Source: Dromiciops gliroides (taxonomy: Eukaryota > Chordata > Mammalia > Microbiotheria > Microbiotheriidae). From it: DNA of 64,000 bases. This document shows, in pieces, positions 34,127 to 46,780 of this stretch; position 1 is the first letter of the stretch; each line of letters opens with the position of its first letter. The notes beneath the pieces were generated by a model, which was not told where the DNA came from, did no database searches, and saw only the letters and a list, made by a program, of their open reading frames with translations. The position numbers and the translations under genes were made by a program. The stretch lies in NCBI RefSeq assembly GCF_019393635.1, contig NC_057863.1, forward strand, positions 645,768,660-645,832,659, given 5' to 3'.

Positions 34127-37102
34127 CAGACAGACAGACAGAGATCGATGTCCAGGTAGGGCCCAGCATCCCTCTTCACTTACTGTTGCCCTCCATGTTC
34201 CTCATGTTCGCCCTTGCATCAAGGCCCATGAGATCCTGTTGATCTCATGGAGGAAGGGACACAGGGGAAGGTCTCTTTCTCCTTGCCTACAGTTGTCCTT
34301 GGGGTGGGCAGACAGACTGAATTGGGAGAAAAGAGGAAGAGGAAGCCTCGGTAAGAGGTTTTCCTGCAAGACTAAAGCTACAGGGAAGGCAGTAGAGGCT
34401 TTTTCTCTTGATTTATCGTGCTTCCCCTCGCCCCCCACCCCGGCCAGGGTCGTCCCTATTCTGTGCTCGACTCAGAGGCTCTGACTCGAGGAGAAGGCAC
34501 TCAGCAGAGAGATGTCAGGAGCTGGTTGCCCGATGCTCAGCCCTGTGGGTCACTTGGAGCCTGGAGTATTGCCTGGGAAGTTAGGCCCCTAACCTGGGCC
34601 CTCCCCTTTTTTCTGCTTTTCTCCTCTTAGGCCCAGGTGGCTTTTCTTCAAGGGGAGAGAAAGGGGCAGGAGAACCTTAAGACGGACCTGGTGCGGCGGA
34701 TCAAAATGTTAGAGTTTGCACTGAAGCAAGAACGGTGGGTGACCTTCCCCCCACCCCCTTGCCCCACATACCCTGTGGCTCTGGGGCAGACTCTTAGAGC
34801 TGAGGGATGTGTGAGGGCTATGTCAGGGCTATGTCTGGGGCTTCCTGGGCAGGGCCATTCTGCCAGTTGGCAGAGTTTTCTTGGAGAAGTACGGAGGCCC
34901 TGTCTTGAGTATACAGGCTGGCTGGATTCATGACAGCACCAAAGCCATTGGCCCAGCTGCGGCCAGGAGCACTGGAGAGAAGACTGTAGAAGTCCGTGCT
35001 CTGAGGCTGCAGGGGACTTTGGGACCCCTCTGGCCCAACCTCTTTGTTTTTCAGAGGAACAAACTGAGGACCCCCAAGGCCAGCTGACTTGTCCAGGACA
35101 GGCCATTGAGGAAATAGGTGTTGGGGGTATAGCATTGGGGGGCAGGAGTCCCATCTGCTAATGCTGACGTTCCTGTGGGAGAGTCCTCACTTAGAAAGTG
35201 ATGGGCTGTGGTCTAGGGGACTCTTCAAGCCTTTTGCAATTCTGGATTCCTCCACCCCATCATGAGCCTCTTACAGTGGTTGTCCCACCTCCTGGGAGGG
35301 GGAGCCTGTTTTCCCCAGAGGCAGCCTGTGCCCCTTGTGGACACCTTTAATTGCAAGGAAGATTTTCTTCACATTGACCTGAAGTCAACCTCTCCATGGC
35401 ACCCAAGCGCTGCCCTTGGATCTGCCCCGGGCTGTGTAGCTTGGCCTTGGCAGCTCTTGCACTCTGTGAAGGCAGCGGCCCTCCAAAGTCATCACTTGTC
35501 CAGGTCCGGCCTCCTCATGTCCTGTCTCTGGAGGGTCCCTCCCATGGCAGGGCCGCCGGCATTACTGACACACTCTTTGGTCTGGCCCAGGCTGAAGCCC
35601 CTTTGAGGGCGGGGAGCAGGAGGCTTGGATTGAAGGGCCCTCGAGGCCATGTTCTATAGGGGAATGGACATGACCTGTCCAGGGGCTGGAGCCAGATTGC
35701 AGCTGAGACTCCCCAGCAGCATGGCCCTCATCCCCTCACTCTGCCTGGCGGGCTCAGCAGCCCACTCTGCTCTCTTGGGAGGAAGGGAGGCTGCTGCCGG
35801 GGGAGCCGAGACTGTTGGCGCCTGCCTAGACCGGACATTGGCCCAAAGAGGCAGGCAGGCCAGGTAGTTCAGTGGGAAGGTCCTGGCCCCAGCCCTGTCA
35901 CGAATGTCCCAAGTGACCTTGGAGATGGAGCTGGACTCTCTTTACCTCCTCTATGTCCTGCTTCCCTTGGGCAGGCAGCCTGGGGAAGCCCAGGGATGGC
36001 TGGACGTATGGCAAATGAAATGTCAAAGAAGTGATGAATAGGGAAATAAGGTAGAAGTTATTTCTCTGCAAGGTCATAGAACCCCTGAAATCAGTCCATG
36101 GCACTGCAGGTTAAAACTTCTTGTCTGGACTAGACGTCCTCATTTTACTTTGGGGAAAACTAAAGCCCAGAGAAGTCTTGGGACTTGTCCAAGGTCACAC
36201 AGCAAGCGCAGCTGGGCTGAGCCCAGGGCCTTGGGTGCGACAGCTGGTATTTTTTCCACTGTGTGTCTGTCTCCCAGCAGCTTGGGCCCAGCTCCCCCAG
36301 GCCCCTCCCAGCTCTCAAATCTCAGTTAGTCCAGCAGTTCTCAGATGCTTTGTTGTCAGGACCCCTTTATACTCTTACATATTATGGAGGACCCTGCCCC
36401 CAAGGGCTTTTGTTTTTGTGGGTTATAGTGATATTTGCCATATTAGAGTCAGTGTGTGTGCTGGTACCTCTTGCTGACACACTTCTTTTCTTTCAGAGCC
36501 AAGTATCACAAACTGAAGTTCGGGACGGAACCAAACCAAGGAGAGAAGAAGTCAGACATGCTGGAGCAAGGTGTGAGGAGCCGACTCCTGGGTGGAGCTG
36601 GAGGGAGGGAGATTGGCAGGGGAGGGGGGGGTGTCAGGGGCTCCTTCCCAATCCCTGCCCCTCTGGCTGGCCTGGCCACTGCCCAGGGGCCACCACCTTA
36701 GTCTCTTTCTCTGGTCAGTGCCCAACGGGCCTGTGGAGCCGGTCTCCTTGGAAAGCAGTCAGCTGGTATGGAAGGAAGGCCGGCAGCTACTCCGACAGTA
36801 AGTGTCTCTTGGGGCGGGTGGGAAGGCCTCTGAGGGGCAGTGTGATGATACTTCTGTCCCTCCCAGCCCCATCTGAAAGACTTTGGGGATTGTTAGTGGT
36901 AAATCCAGAGGGTCTCCCCCAACTACCTATCATCCTTAGGGCCTACTGCTTTGAAAGCCAGGCAGCTCCCACTGATCCTGCCTTTTGGGCAGAAAGGAGA
37001 GAGGGTTCTGGGGGGAGGGAGGAGTTAGCAGCCCTTGCATTTGGCTTGAAAGCTGAGGGCCCTTTCCCGGGAGGTGCCTCTTGCTTGAGCAGAGGGCGCC
37101 CT

Positions 37103-37134
<32 letters not shown>

Positions 37135-40100
37135 TCACCCTCCCCTCCTTGGCTTTGTCTCAGCTCCAGAGCTTCTGGGCCTTGAAGAGGTTTTTTTCTT
37201 TCCTCAAAGGTACCTGGAGGAGGTGGGCTACACAGATACCATCTTGGACATGCGCTCAAAGCGCGTGCGCTCGCTGCTGGGCCGCTCTGTAGAGCTGAAC
37301 GGTGTGGCGGAGCCAGGCGATGGTGGCCCTGGGGGGCTTCCCTCAGGGGAGTCAGTGCTGGCAAAGCAGATTGAGGAGCAGATCAAGAGGTGAGCGCCCC
37401 CAGCTCTGTTCTTCTGGCTTGATTTTGGCCTGGGTCAGGCCTTTCCTGTCTGGCAGCCCGGAATCCCATTCCCGCCTCCTTTCCAAAGCTGATTGCCGGT
37501 CATACCACACTTCTGACATCCAACAGGAGGGAAGCGTCCACTAAGCACCTGCCATGTGCCGGCATCTACTAGGCACCTGCTGTGTGCCTCGCTTGCTCTC
37601 CGTGTTTCTGTGGGTGTGTTTGAATTTCTGGATTTGCCATCTGTCACAAAAGGGGATCAAGGGCCCTCCGCTCACAGCATCAGACAAGCTGGCAGGCCGT
37701 GTTTCAGTGTGGGCCTCAGACCTGTCAAGCCCAGCCGGGGCTAACTGTTCTGTCCTGCTGGGAGCATTGTCCAGCAGCTTTCCTGGGTCACTCCTCCTGG
37801 GATGTGCCCCATCAGGGTTTTAGCAGCCAGGCTTAGGGTACCCCCCCCGCCCCAGCAGGTCATCAGAAGGATGGGTCTGGCTTGGGAAGTGGTTGGTGGC
37901 TGGGGAGAGGGGCTGGGCGGCCCTCCCTCGTGGCTCAGGTTTGGGGAGGTTACAGCCTGAGGTCATTGGGTGAGAGCCCAGCCTGTGGCTCTCTTGGACT
38001 CCTGGGGGACCCCCTGCTTTCCTCCCTCACATCTTGGGCAGGAACGCTGCGGGGAAGGAAGGCGCAGAGAGGCTGGGCGGCTCAGTGTTGGAAAAGATCC
38101 CGTTCCTGCAGAATTGTGAGGACGAAGATAGCGACGAGGAGGAGGAGCTGGAGAGCTTGCAGCCCAAGAAGCAGCGGGTCAAGGTGGGGCTAGCTCCTGG
38201 CAGGGCTGCTGCCCAAGCGGTGAGCCTCCTGCTGAGCAGGTGGAGCCAGGCCTGGCCTGCTCTGGGGCTCCCTTGAGTGTGGCCCTGCAAAGATACAGAA
38301 GGAGCAGTCTGTGTGCAGGAGGTGAGGACAGAGGAGGAGGGAGATGGCAGGTGGGGCTGTCCCCTCAGCGCCAGGGCCCTGATTCAAGTCTTGGCTTTTC
38401 TGCTGGCCAGCTTTGTGGCCATGAGCAGACTACATCTGCATTCTCTGAGGAATAAGGAACCCTGACTTAGAAGCTGGTAGGGATGGGGGGAGGTGCAGGT
38501 CTTTCAATTCCAGTCTTCCAGTGTTCTGTGGTTGGTATGTTTGACTGAGAGCAGGAGTAGATAAGGCTGGGCCAGTGGGTTTAAACCAAAAGGGCCTTGA
38601 ATGCCAGGCTCAGGATCAGACCTGACTGTGTGTGATGGGGAGGCCACTGTAGGTCTGTAAAAAGTGTGTTTGTTAGCGAGAGGAGTCTGGGAGCTTGTAC
38701 AAGACCTGCCTAATCAGCTGTGAGGGGCTTGAAAGCGGGTCGTCCTTAGCTGATGGGGGGACAGCTGACAGGTGGCTACGGCTCCTATCAGCCCCTGATT
38801 TTCTGCTTCTGTTCCCTCAGTTATCATCTAAGCCCCTGGTACCAGAAATGGACGAGGAGGAAGATGATGAAGACTCTGAGGATGCCATCAACGAGTTTGA
38901 CTTTCTGGGCTCCGGGGAGGACGGGGAAGGGCCTGCTGACGCCCGGCGCTCTGGGGACGGCACTGAGCTGGGTAAGGGGCGGGGGCGCTCTCCGGAGGAT
39001 GTAAGCCCTGGCCTAGCAGCATCTCTCCTGTCCCAGCTTCAGCTGCTTCCTGCCCTGGGCAGGCAGGCTTCCTGAAGGGATGTCCCTCTAGAGACCTGTG
39101 GTCTTTGAAGAGGAGGAGGCCCTGAGGAAGCCTGCAGGCTCGACCTCTGCCCTTGGGGGGAGGCCTAAAGGAGAGGGAGAGAGCTACGGTCCAGGCCTTC
39201 CCAAGCCGAGAAAAGCAGGAGGGCCCTCTTCTCCCTCACTCCTGGCTTGGTGACACGCCCATCCCCCCAGCTCTGCCTCTGCTTCTGGGGGGCCCTAGGG
39301 AGTGGGGTAGGTAGATGAGCTCACGTTTCTGCCTTCTCCCTGGAGAGGGGAGTGGCAGCTCACCCTCTGTCATCCTCCTTTTCCTAGAGAGTCGGCGGGT
39401 GAAGCTGCAGGGCATGTTGGCTGACCTTCGGGACGTGGATGGGCTGCCCCCAAAAGGAACTGGGCCCCCCCCTGGCACGCCGCAGCCTCGGCCCCATGAC
39501 GGTGAGGATCCTGGGCCCCTGAGGCCCAGCCGGCCAAGTGGGACCAGCACCAGGGGAGGAGGGGGTTAGAGCTGGGAGTTCATCGGCAGTCAGATTTTGT
39601 GCTTGGGGTGGTAGTGAGCTCCGCCACAGGCAGGCGGGTCAGTGATCAGAGGGGCTTGCTGGGGGTTGGGTTGGAGAGGCAGCACCAGGCAGCAGGAAGG
39701 GTCTGTGAGTGCTGGCTCCAGGCCCACGCTGAGCCAGCTCTGCTCCCCAGGGTCCCTTGGTTTCTCCTCGGACGTCTTCATCATGGACACTATTGGGGGT
39801 GGCGAGGTGAGCCTAGGGGACTTGGCCGACCTCACCGTCAGCAACGACAATGACCTCAGCTGTGATGTGAGTGGGGGGCACCCTGGGGCTTAACAGACAT
39901 GGGGTGGCCCTTTCTAAAAGAGGGGGGACCTAGTCCTGAGATGCGTCCGGCCATTTAGGGCCCGTGTGACCCTGGGTGCGTCATCCCTCCTCTGCCTCAG
40001 TTTGGTCGCCTGTAAGATGAGGGGGCTAGATTGTTTGCACTGTATTGGGAGGAGATGGCCCCTCAGTGGCAAGCAGGCAGGAGCCTGGAGCCAGTTGAAT

Positions 40101-43100
40101 GAGATGGCCGAGTCAGGACAGGCAGGGAGTGAGTGCGCCATCCCAGAGCGAAGCGCTGATTTTTCTGCAGTGAGCTCCCTGTTTCTGGAGACCTTTGGAG
40201 AAGCCTGGCAGAGATGCTTAGGGGAGGGGGGTGGTTTTCACTCTGGTCCCTGAGCGTGATTTGCAAAGATTGTGGTAAGTGATAACGGTTTCAAAAGAAT
40301 CAGTTTCCCCGAATCTGGCTGCTGGATCACTTGAGTTTGGGGGAGTCTGAGCTGTATGGAGCACAGCCCATGGGGTGTCTGCACTCAGCCTGGCCCCATG
40401 TGGGGAGGAGAGAGGAGCAGGTCTGGGCCACTGAGGTGGAGCAGCAGCTCAAAGCCTCTATCCCTCCAAGACTGGGGGGGTGCTGCTGCACTTCGAGGCC
40501 CAGGCTCCCCCAGATAGCGTGCATATATGTGGGTGTGGTTTCCTTTGTGATCTTCTCTTCTACAACCATCTGAGGAGGGGCCCAGAGGGGCCCACCCACA
40601 GTCAAGGAGGAGGAGGGGCTTGGAGGGTCCTGGGGCTTCCCTGGGTCCCAGGTGGCTTGGCAGCTGTTGGACACCCCCTGGAGGTATGAAAGAAGGGGGT
40701 GTGGAGGGCGGCACAGAGGGACTCCTTGTCCTCCCTTCTCCCCCTAGCTCTCCGACAGCAAAGATGCCTTCAAGAAGACCTGGAACCCCAAGTTTACCCT
40801 CCGCTCCCACTATGACGGCATCCGCTCTCTGGCCTTCCATCACAGTGAGTCGGCGCTGCTCACGGCCTCAGAAGACGGCACCCTGAAACTTTGGAACCTA
40901 CAGAAGACTGTGGCGGCCAAGAAGTGAGTGGGGGCCAGGGGTCCTGGAGGGTGAAGGCGGCGGGAGCGCCACGACGCATCCACCGACACCCCACGGCCTT
41001 TCTTCCCTGCAGGAACGCTGCTCTGGACGTGGAGCCCATCCACGCCTTCCGGGCCCACAGGTGAGCAAAGGGAGGCCTGACCTCCCCTCTGAAAGCCCAG
41101 GTCTTAGAAGCTTTTCAAAGCAGGTTTGCTGTGTGGTCACTAGGGGGCACCACGGTGCCCAGAGTGCTGGACCCAGAGTGGGGCAGCCCAGGATCCACCG
41201 GCTTCAGACCTTCATGAGGAGCTTTGGGACCCTGGGCTGCTGCCTCGGTCTCCTGTCAAATGGGGATCTCCCTCCCAGAGCTGTTGGGAGGGTCGGATGA
41301 GGGGGTTAGTAAAGTGTTTGGCGCTTTCTCCACGTGAGCTAGAGATCAGAGGAAGTGCTTTGGCCAAAGTCATTCATACCAGACCAGAATAGCGAACCCT
41401 GGTGAGAGGATAGACTGTCACCAGAGGGCCAGGTCAGCCCAGCCTAGCCTGGCATTGTGTCTGACTTCTTGCGGCCATAGCAGGAAGGCAGCCTTGGGGC
41501 TCAGCACCTTGACTCTGAGGGTGGCCTGGGGCTGGCTCCCTGCTCCCCTCTTCCCATCCTTCCACTCTCCAGGGGCCCGGTGTTGGCAGTGGCCATGGGT
41601 AGCCACAGTGAGCACTGCTACAGTGGGGGAGCGGATGCCCGCATCCACTGCTGGAGGATCCCAGACCTCAACACGGACCCTTATGATGGCTACGGTGAGA
41701 GTGGCCCTTCCCGGGTTCTGTGGGTGCTTGTGGCTCGCTTCTCTTCTCCCTTGGGGTAAATGGGCTCCGCCTTACATTGCCTTATGCCCCCAAAGCCCCT
41801 TCTTGGTGACTCCGCTCCAGGTTATGGATTATCGAAGCCCCTAATGTATACTGTTCTTTCTAAGACCAGAGTCAGTCTCTGAAAGCCTTGGAGGCCTGAC
41901 CAGCCATAGGCAGAGGCAATGGCACGTCGTGCTGCCTTCAGGGACCCTCCCCTGCCTCCCCTTTCAGCCAGAGCCCTCCATCACTGACTGGGAGGAGCAG
42001 AGGAGTCCAGCCTTCAGACCCTCTGACATTGGCATTTTCTCCTTGTGGGTTGGGCCTAGACCCCGGTGTGCTGAGCAGTGTCCTGGAGGGCCACGGGGAT
42101 GCTGTGTGGGGCCTGGCCTTCAGCCCCACGTCACACCGTCTGGCCTCGTGTTCTGCGGATGGCACCATTCGTATCTGGGACCCAAGCAGCAACAACCCCG
42201 CTTGCCTGTGCACGTTCCACACAGCTGGCGGTGAGTGGGGTGAAAAGTGGGGGGAACGGGAGAGCCCTGGGGATCTAAGCCTCAAGTCGAGGTTCCAGCC
42301 TCAGTCTGTCTGCCTCCCTTCCCTCCGTGGCTTCTGGTCCTTCCCCCTTGTGGTGTTCTCCAGGGCTTGAGCCCGGGTTCCAGCCCTGCGTTCCTGGGCC
42401 TTGGGCTGCTGGGGGTGTGGGGGGATGTGGCCACACAGCTTTCTGCCTCTCTTGCCTTGGACAGAACATGGAATCCCCACCTCTGTGGCCTTCACCAGCA
42501 CAGAGCCAGCCCAGGCCGTCGCTTCCTTCCGCTCTGGTGACACGGTCCTCTACAATATAGAGACTGGCTGCGCCCTTCTCACGCTGGAGTCCCGAGGGAG
42601 CAGTGGTGAGCAGGAGGCCCCGGGGCCTCCAGGGTGGGTGGAGAGACTTTTCTGACTCTGTTCCCTCCCACTTTGAACTGGTAGCCTGAGAGGGAAGGTC
42701 GGGCCCTTGACCTTGGAAGAGCCAAACTTCATTGAGCAGAATTGCAGAATGGCGCAGTTGGAAGGGATTCTGGGGTAGAATACTGGATCCGTGTGCTTTA
42801 GGTGTTTTATCTTATTGGGTAAAACCCTCCCCCTAGGAGGAAGGGATTGTTCCTATCTCCATTTGACAGATGGGAAAACTGAGGCAGGCCAAGCACCGTG
42901 CCTGCAGTAAGCCTAGGAGGAAGTGTCTGGAGCTGGATTCCAGTTCTGCTGGGTCATACTGAATGTCAATCCACATTCAGTGCACAGTTAACAACTGTGC
43001 ATGCTCTGTTGTAGAGATTGCTGGATGGGGAAACTGCCTTAGAATACCCATACCTCCCATTTTACAGATTGGGAAAGCTGAGGGCCAATGTTGGGAAGTG

Positions 43101-44130
43101 ACAGAATACAGACAGGGGTGAGGTCGGTTGGTCTATCTCTAATACTGCTCTTTTTTGTTCTTCACTCGCTCTGCTCCTTTTAGGTCCCACACAGATCAAC
43201 CAGGTGGTGAGCCACCCCAACCAGCCCCTTACCATCACTGCCCACGACGACAGAGGCATCCGATTTCTGGACAATAGGACAGGTAGGAATAGATGGCACG
43301 TCCTGATAGCACTCCCACCTCCTTTCCTACCACCTTTCCTGGCCTGACGCTGAGACAGGTATACAGACAGGGAGGTGAGTCTCACAGATCCTGCGGGTTA
43401 GTTCTATGGGATGCAGACCCACACTTGTACCTGCCCTCTTACCTGGACAGGTAAATCTGTGCATTCGATGGTTGCTCACCTCGATGCTGTGACCTGCCTG
43501 GCTGTCGACCCGAATGGTGTGTTCCTGATGTCTGGAAGTAAGTTGTCTGCTTCTCTGCCCCCCAGATCCTCCCCGTCCTGGGAAGCAGGCCAGCAGGCTC
43601 GAGGGGAGTAGTGCGAGCAGCCTGGCCAGGACACGGGGGTCATTTGGGGCTTAGGGAGAAGGTTTGCTAAGTAGAACAGAGTGTGTGTGTGTGGGGGGGG
43701 GCAGTGTTGCCGCTGCTGCTGCCCCTGCCACCCCACTGATGAGACATCCTTGAGAGCACAAGGCTTTGGTCCAGGGGAATCTGGGAAGGCCCTGAGCAAA
43801 GTTAGGGAGGGAGGGAGGGAGGGAGCTGGGTCCCAGGAGGCTCAGAGAAGACAGAGAGTGGAGATGGTAGCAAGGGGAGATGCCCTTGGGGGCTAGATGG
43901 CACTGAGGAGGGGGAGGCCAGGAAGGAAGCTGAAACTGGGCCATGGTTCCTTCCCCCAAGGCCACGACTGCTCCCTGCGCCTGTGGAGCCTGGACAATAA
44001 GACGTGCGTGCAGGAGATCACAGCACACCGCAAGAAGCACGAGGAAGCCATTCACGCCGTGGCCTGCCACCCCAGCAAGGCGCTCATTGCAAGCGCCGGG
44101 GCCGATGCCCTGGCCAAGGTGTTTGTATGA
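29062..44130 (+). CDS. STRN4: STRN4 (zinedin), striatin-family scaffold of STRIPAK, 17 coding exons
   Basis: Exons: 29062-29331, 34631-34734, 36497-36570, 36719-36797, 37210-37389, 38042-38183, 38821-38971, 39388-39501, 39751-39866, 40748-40923, 41013-41060, 41573-41694, 42060-42230, 42465-42605, 43184-43282, 43451-43537, 43961-44130. GT-AG throughout, frame closed at 747 aa (human 753). Striatins are regulatory subunits (B''') of PP2A and scaffold the STRIPAK complex that restrains MST/Hippo kinases. Seen: polyalanine (17 residues from residue 9) and polyglycine; caveolin-binding type HFIQHEWARF at 66-75; coiled coil about 70-125 over exons 1-3; acidic stretches CEDEDSDEEEELE and MDEEEDDEDSEDA; the conserved DVFIMDTIGGGEVSLGDLADL; then a WD40 propeller from about residue 411 (exons 10-17), ending in the family terminus DALAKVFV. 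Start: first ATG of the conserved MMEERAA. Confidence 0.96.
30786..30947 (-). mobile_element. tRNA-derived SINE (first of a pair at one target site)
   Basis: Complete copy in STRN4 intron 1. CAGTTTCCTTATTTTT precedes it (30770-30785) and follows it (30948-30963). Confidence 0.94.
30964..31118 (-). mobile_element. tRNA-derived SINE (second of a pair at one target site)
   Basis: Complete copy in the same orientation. A third copy of CAGTTTCCTTATTTTT follows at 31119-31134. The target is the CORE part of an older MIR. Confidence 0.94.
31440..31650 (+). mobile_element. MIR/CORE-SINE, STRN4 intron 1
   Basis: GGGCAAGTCACTTCATCACT, CATCTGTAAAATGGGGATGG and a decayed 3' part. Confidence 0.75.
33330..33489 (+). 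mobile_element. tRNA-derived SINE, STRN4 intron 1
   Basis: Complete copy, flanked by AAAAGTGATGGGG-like sequence on both sides. Confidence 0.92.
34089..34142 (+). repeat. (GT)n-(GA)n-(CAGA)n microsatellite, STRN4 intron 1
   Basis: A compound repeat: GT units, a few GA units, then CAGA units. Confidence 0.9.
37104..37133 (+). repeat. 30-nt poly(C) tract before STRN4 exon 5
   Basis: Thirty consecutive C residues in intron 4, ending 76 bp before exon 5. The tract itself is C-only, with no interruptions. Length may be affected by sequencing or assembly. Confidence 0.9.
41135..41150 (+). promoter_or_regulatory. CTCF-like site in STRN4 intron 11
   Basis: GGTCACTAGGGGGCAC matches the CTCF core TCACTAGGGGGCR. 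It is in unique intronic sequence, not in a recognisable SINE. Occupancy is inferred. Confidence 0.5.
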
Positions 44131-45290
44131 CGCCCGGTCTCACGCCCCGCCACCTCCCCCTCTTGAGGAAGGGCGGGGTGGGGCGCGTGGTCCCCAAAGG
44201 TGAGTGGCTGGGCTTCAGGTCCCCGCCAGTACAGTTTGGGGGGTGGGCAGGGGCAACTCAGCTTAAGGTTCCTTTGGTTTTAATGTGGCTGGCAGAGGTG
44301 GTGGCGGGCTGTCTTTGGGGTGCTGCTCGGTCTCCAGTTAGCTCTGCCCAACCATGGGTCTCCTGTTTTCCAGACGGTGATTTTCTCCACTCCATGTCTG
44401 GTCTGGGGGAACAAGACGCCTCTGCTCCCTGAGCCTCATGGTGCTAGCAGCCTGTGGGGCTGGCCTTCTCCTGTCACCTTCCCCATTTCTATTGGGGTTG
44501 AAGATGGGAGCCATTCTCTCCAGCCAGCAGGGACCTGATGCTTCCCCACCCTGTCAGGGATTTGCTCCTTTTCTCCCCTCTCCTCCCCACTGGGGCCTGG
44601 TCCTTTGGTCTTTGGGCCACAGTAATAGGGTTGGACGTGGGGCTGTGGAGCCGGACCAGAGACATCAGGGAGGTGCTCCGAGGGAGACACGTGGGAACAC
44701 TTTTCTGCCCACGTACTCCCTTGGCCTATAGACACTTTGGAGGAAGGAATGGCGGGCGTGTAGAGGAAGGGTTGGGGGAGACCAGGATCCCATTCTTGGG
44801 TCACCACAGCTTGCCCCTAGTGCTGCCCTGCCCCTCTCTCCAAGCATAGAAACACACACTGCAGACACTAGCTCCTTCCATAAACCAGAAGCGTTGACTG
44901 CCTAGGGGGACTATCCCTGCCTAGATGGGGGCGCCCCTGGGGCCAGGGACCCATGAGGGAGGAGCGTTGGGGTGGGGGGTGTTGAATCCCTTCTTTCCCC
45001 CTCTAGCCCCTTTTTCACACTGTATATTCTGTATAAATCAATACAATTTTAAATGGAAGCCCAGATCTGCCCTCCCCCCTGCTCCCCAGATGCCCCCCTT
45101 TGGTTGTTATCACTGTGTGATAGTCTCTGTCGGTCTGTCCCCTGTCCCTAGTCAGGGTTCCTAAGCTTCTCTTTGTATATTTATTTCACTCTCAATTTCA
45201 GCTCTACCCTAATCCTTGATCCACTCTTCTTCTTGCCTTCCCCCATTGTATGTGAAAATCTGTCTCAATAAAACCTTTGGAATAAGAACT
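44131..45290 (+). other. STRN4 3' UTR
   Basis: About 1.16 kb from the stop codon to the poly(A) site predicted by AATAAA at 45267. It contains no interspersed repeat I recognise and ends in an AT-richer segment, as mature 3' UTRs often do. Confidence 0.7.
45267..45272 (+). terminator. STRN4 poly(A) signal
   Basis: AATAAA in the context TCTCAATAAAACC, followed by a T/G-rich stretch (TTTGGCTTTGGGTTG). It is 1.1 kb after the stop codon. Confidence 0.8.
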
Positions 45291-46780
45291 GGGCACCTTT
45301 GGCTTTGGGTTGAGGGCCTGGGATTTGGGGGGGAGGGCACCCCTGGGTGAGGAGTGTGGGGTCAGAGTTGAACGGGAGAAGGTGCACCTGGAGGGAGGTG
45401 TTTGTAACTTGGGGGAGGGAGGAAGTAGAGTCAAGGAACCCTATCTCCCCTGCCTGCTGGCCTCCCCCCTTGGGACATCACCAGCTCTCTTTCCAGAGTT
45501 GGGGGAGTGGTCACTTCTCATTAGCCTGCCTCCCCAGCCCTTCCTCCAAGGCCCCTGGGAGAATGGCCCTCCTGGGCTGGCTCCCAGGGCGGTGAGGGCT
45601 CAAGGACCCACAGCTATCTTAGGTACCATCTAGTCCCTCATTGTGCAGATAGAAGAGAGATCCAAAGGCGTGGAGGAACCGGCTTTAGAACTGCTCCAGA
45701 TCTGTGCCTGTGTCTCAGTGTGGGGAGGGGGTGGGCCTCCATCTGGGAGAATCGTGAACAATATGGAGCCCCCAGGCCACTTTGGGGTAGATCGATAGGG
45801 CTTCTGCCCGCACCGAGCTCGAGCGCGCCCCCCCCCCCAGTCCCCCAGGTGGTGGTTTGGGTTTCAGCTTGAAGCCTTAGACTTCCTTCCCTTGGCCCCA
45901 GCCCCCGGATGTGGTCTCTAAACAGCCACTACTCTACAGTCTGCATGCCCAGCCCCTCTCCAGAACTCCTAAGGACATGGGAGGGGTAGCCTTATTCCCC
46001 ACCCCCACCTCCCCTCAGGCACTACCAGTACTGGGGTCCTTCCAGATTTCTTTGCCCCCCACGGTGGGTCTTTACCTGATGCTTAGTATAGACAGACTGC
46101 AGAGCTAGAAGACCCTTTTAAGTGTAAAACGTCCGAAAGGAATGGCCGTTGGAAGCTCAGACCCCGGAGCCGGCAGGGACATTAGAATAGAGAATGGCCG
46201 GACTTGGGAACACGAGCCCCAAGGCAGGGAAGGAGGACTGTGGACCCGGACAGGGCATCTCGCCTGGCTCACGGGCCCCAGGCCAGGGCAATTTTCTACC
46301 TCAGAGAAAGAAAAGACCACTTTTTTGTGGGGGGAGAGAAAGACGGGAAACGGGCAGCTTTCTCCGTGCGGAGGCTTTTAATCTAGGTCTGCAGGGTTTA
46401 CACACATTAACTATCTGATGCTCACCACAGTCCTTTGAGGTAGGCGCTACAGATGAGAAAACTGAGGCACAGAGGGGTTAAGAAGGTGTGGGACAGCCAT
46501 CCATCTCACCTCCTACACCTGGATCGTCAATGCTCCCCTGCCCCCCAATCCGCCACCCTCTCTTCCCTTAAGCACCTTCAGCCCCCCCAGAAGGGGGGCA
46601 CTTTTTCTCTAGCCCTGGGCAAGATCCTCTGGCCTCCGACCGCCCCCTTACAAGTTGAGCCGGAGGGTCTCCAAGCTCAGTACAATGCCTCCGGGACATC
46701 GGTCCCCCCCCCCCCCCACCTCTCCCACCCCCCGCAGTGGCGGGAAGGTGCCTAACTAGGGTTCCACGGGCATCCTCCCC
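45291..46780. other. Intergenic, STRN4 to PRKD2
   Basis: No gene seen. There is a MIR-like remnant on the minus strand near 46395-46490 (GATGAGAAAACTGAGGCACAG), C-rich simple tracts near 45827-45838 and 46704-46719, and otherwise unique sequence. GC content rises towards the PRKD2 CpG island. Confidence 0.5.

Larger units (their letters stand above)
29332..34630 (+). other. STRN4 intron 1
   Basis: 5.3 kb. The first 700 bp are a GC-rich extension of the CpG island. The rest holds two SINEs at one target site (30786-31118), a MIR/CORE-SINE (about 31440-31650), MIR-like pieces near 32270-32400 and 32585-32720, a SINE (33330-33489) and a GT/GA microsatellite (34089-34142). Reading frames in the GC-rich part are compositional and show no homology I recognise. 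Confidence 0.6.

Noticed and set aside
45001-45055. ATAAAT/ATACAA motifs as an earlier STRN4 poly(A) signal
   Set aside because: Not a standard hexamer. The canonical AATAAA at 45267 has the better downstream context, though minor use upstream is possible.
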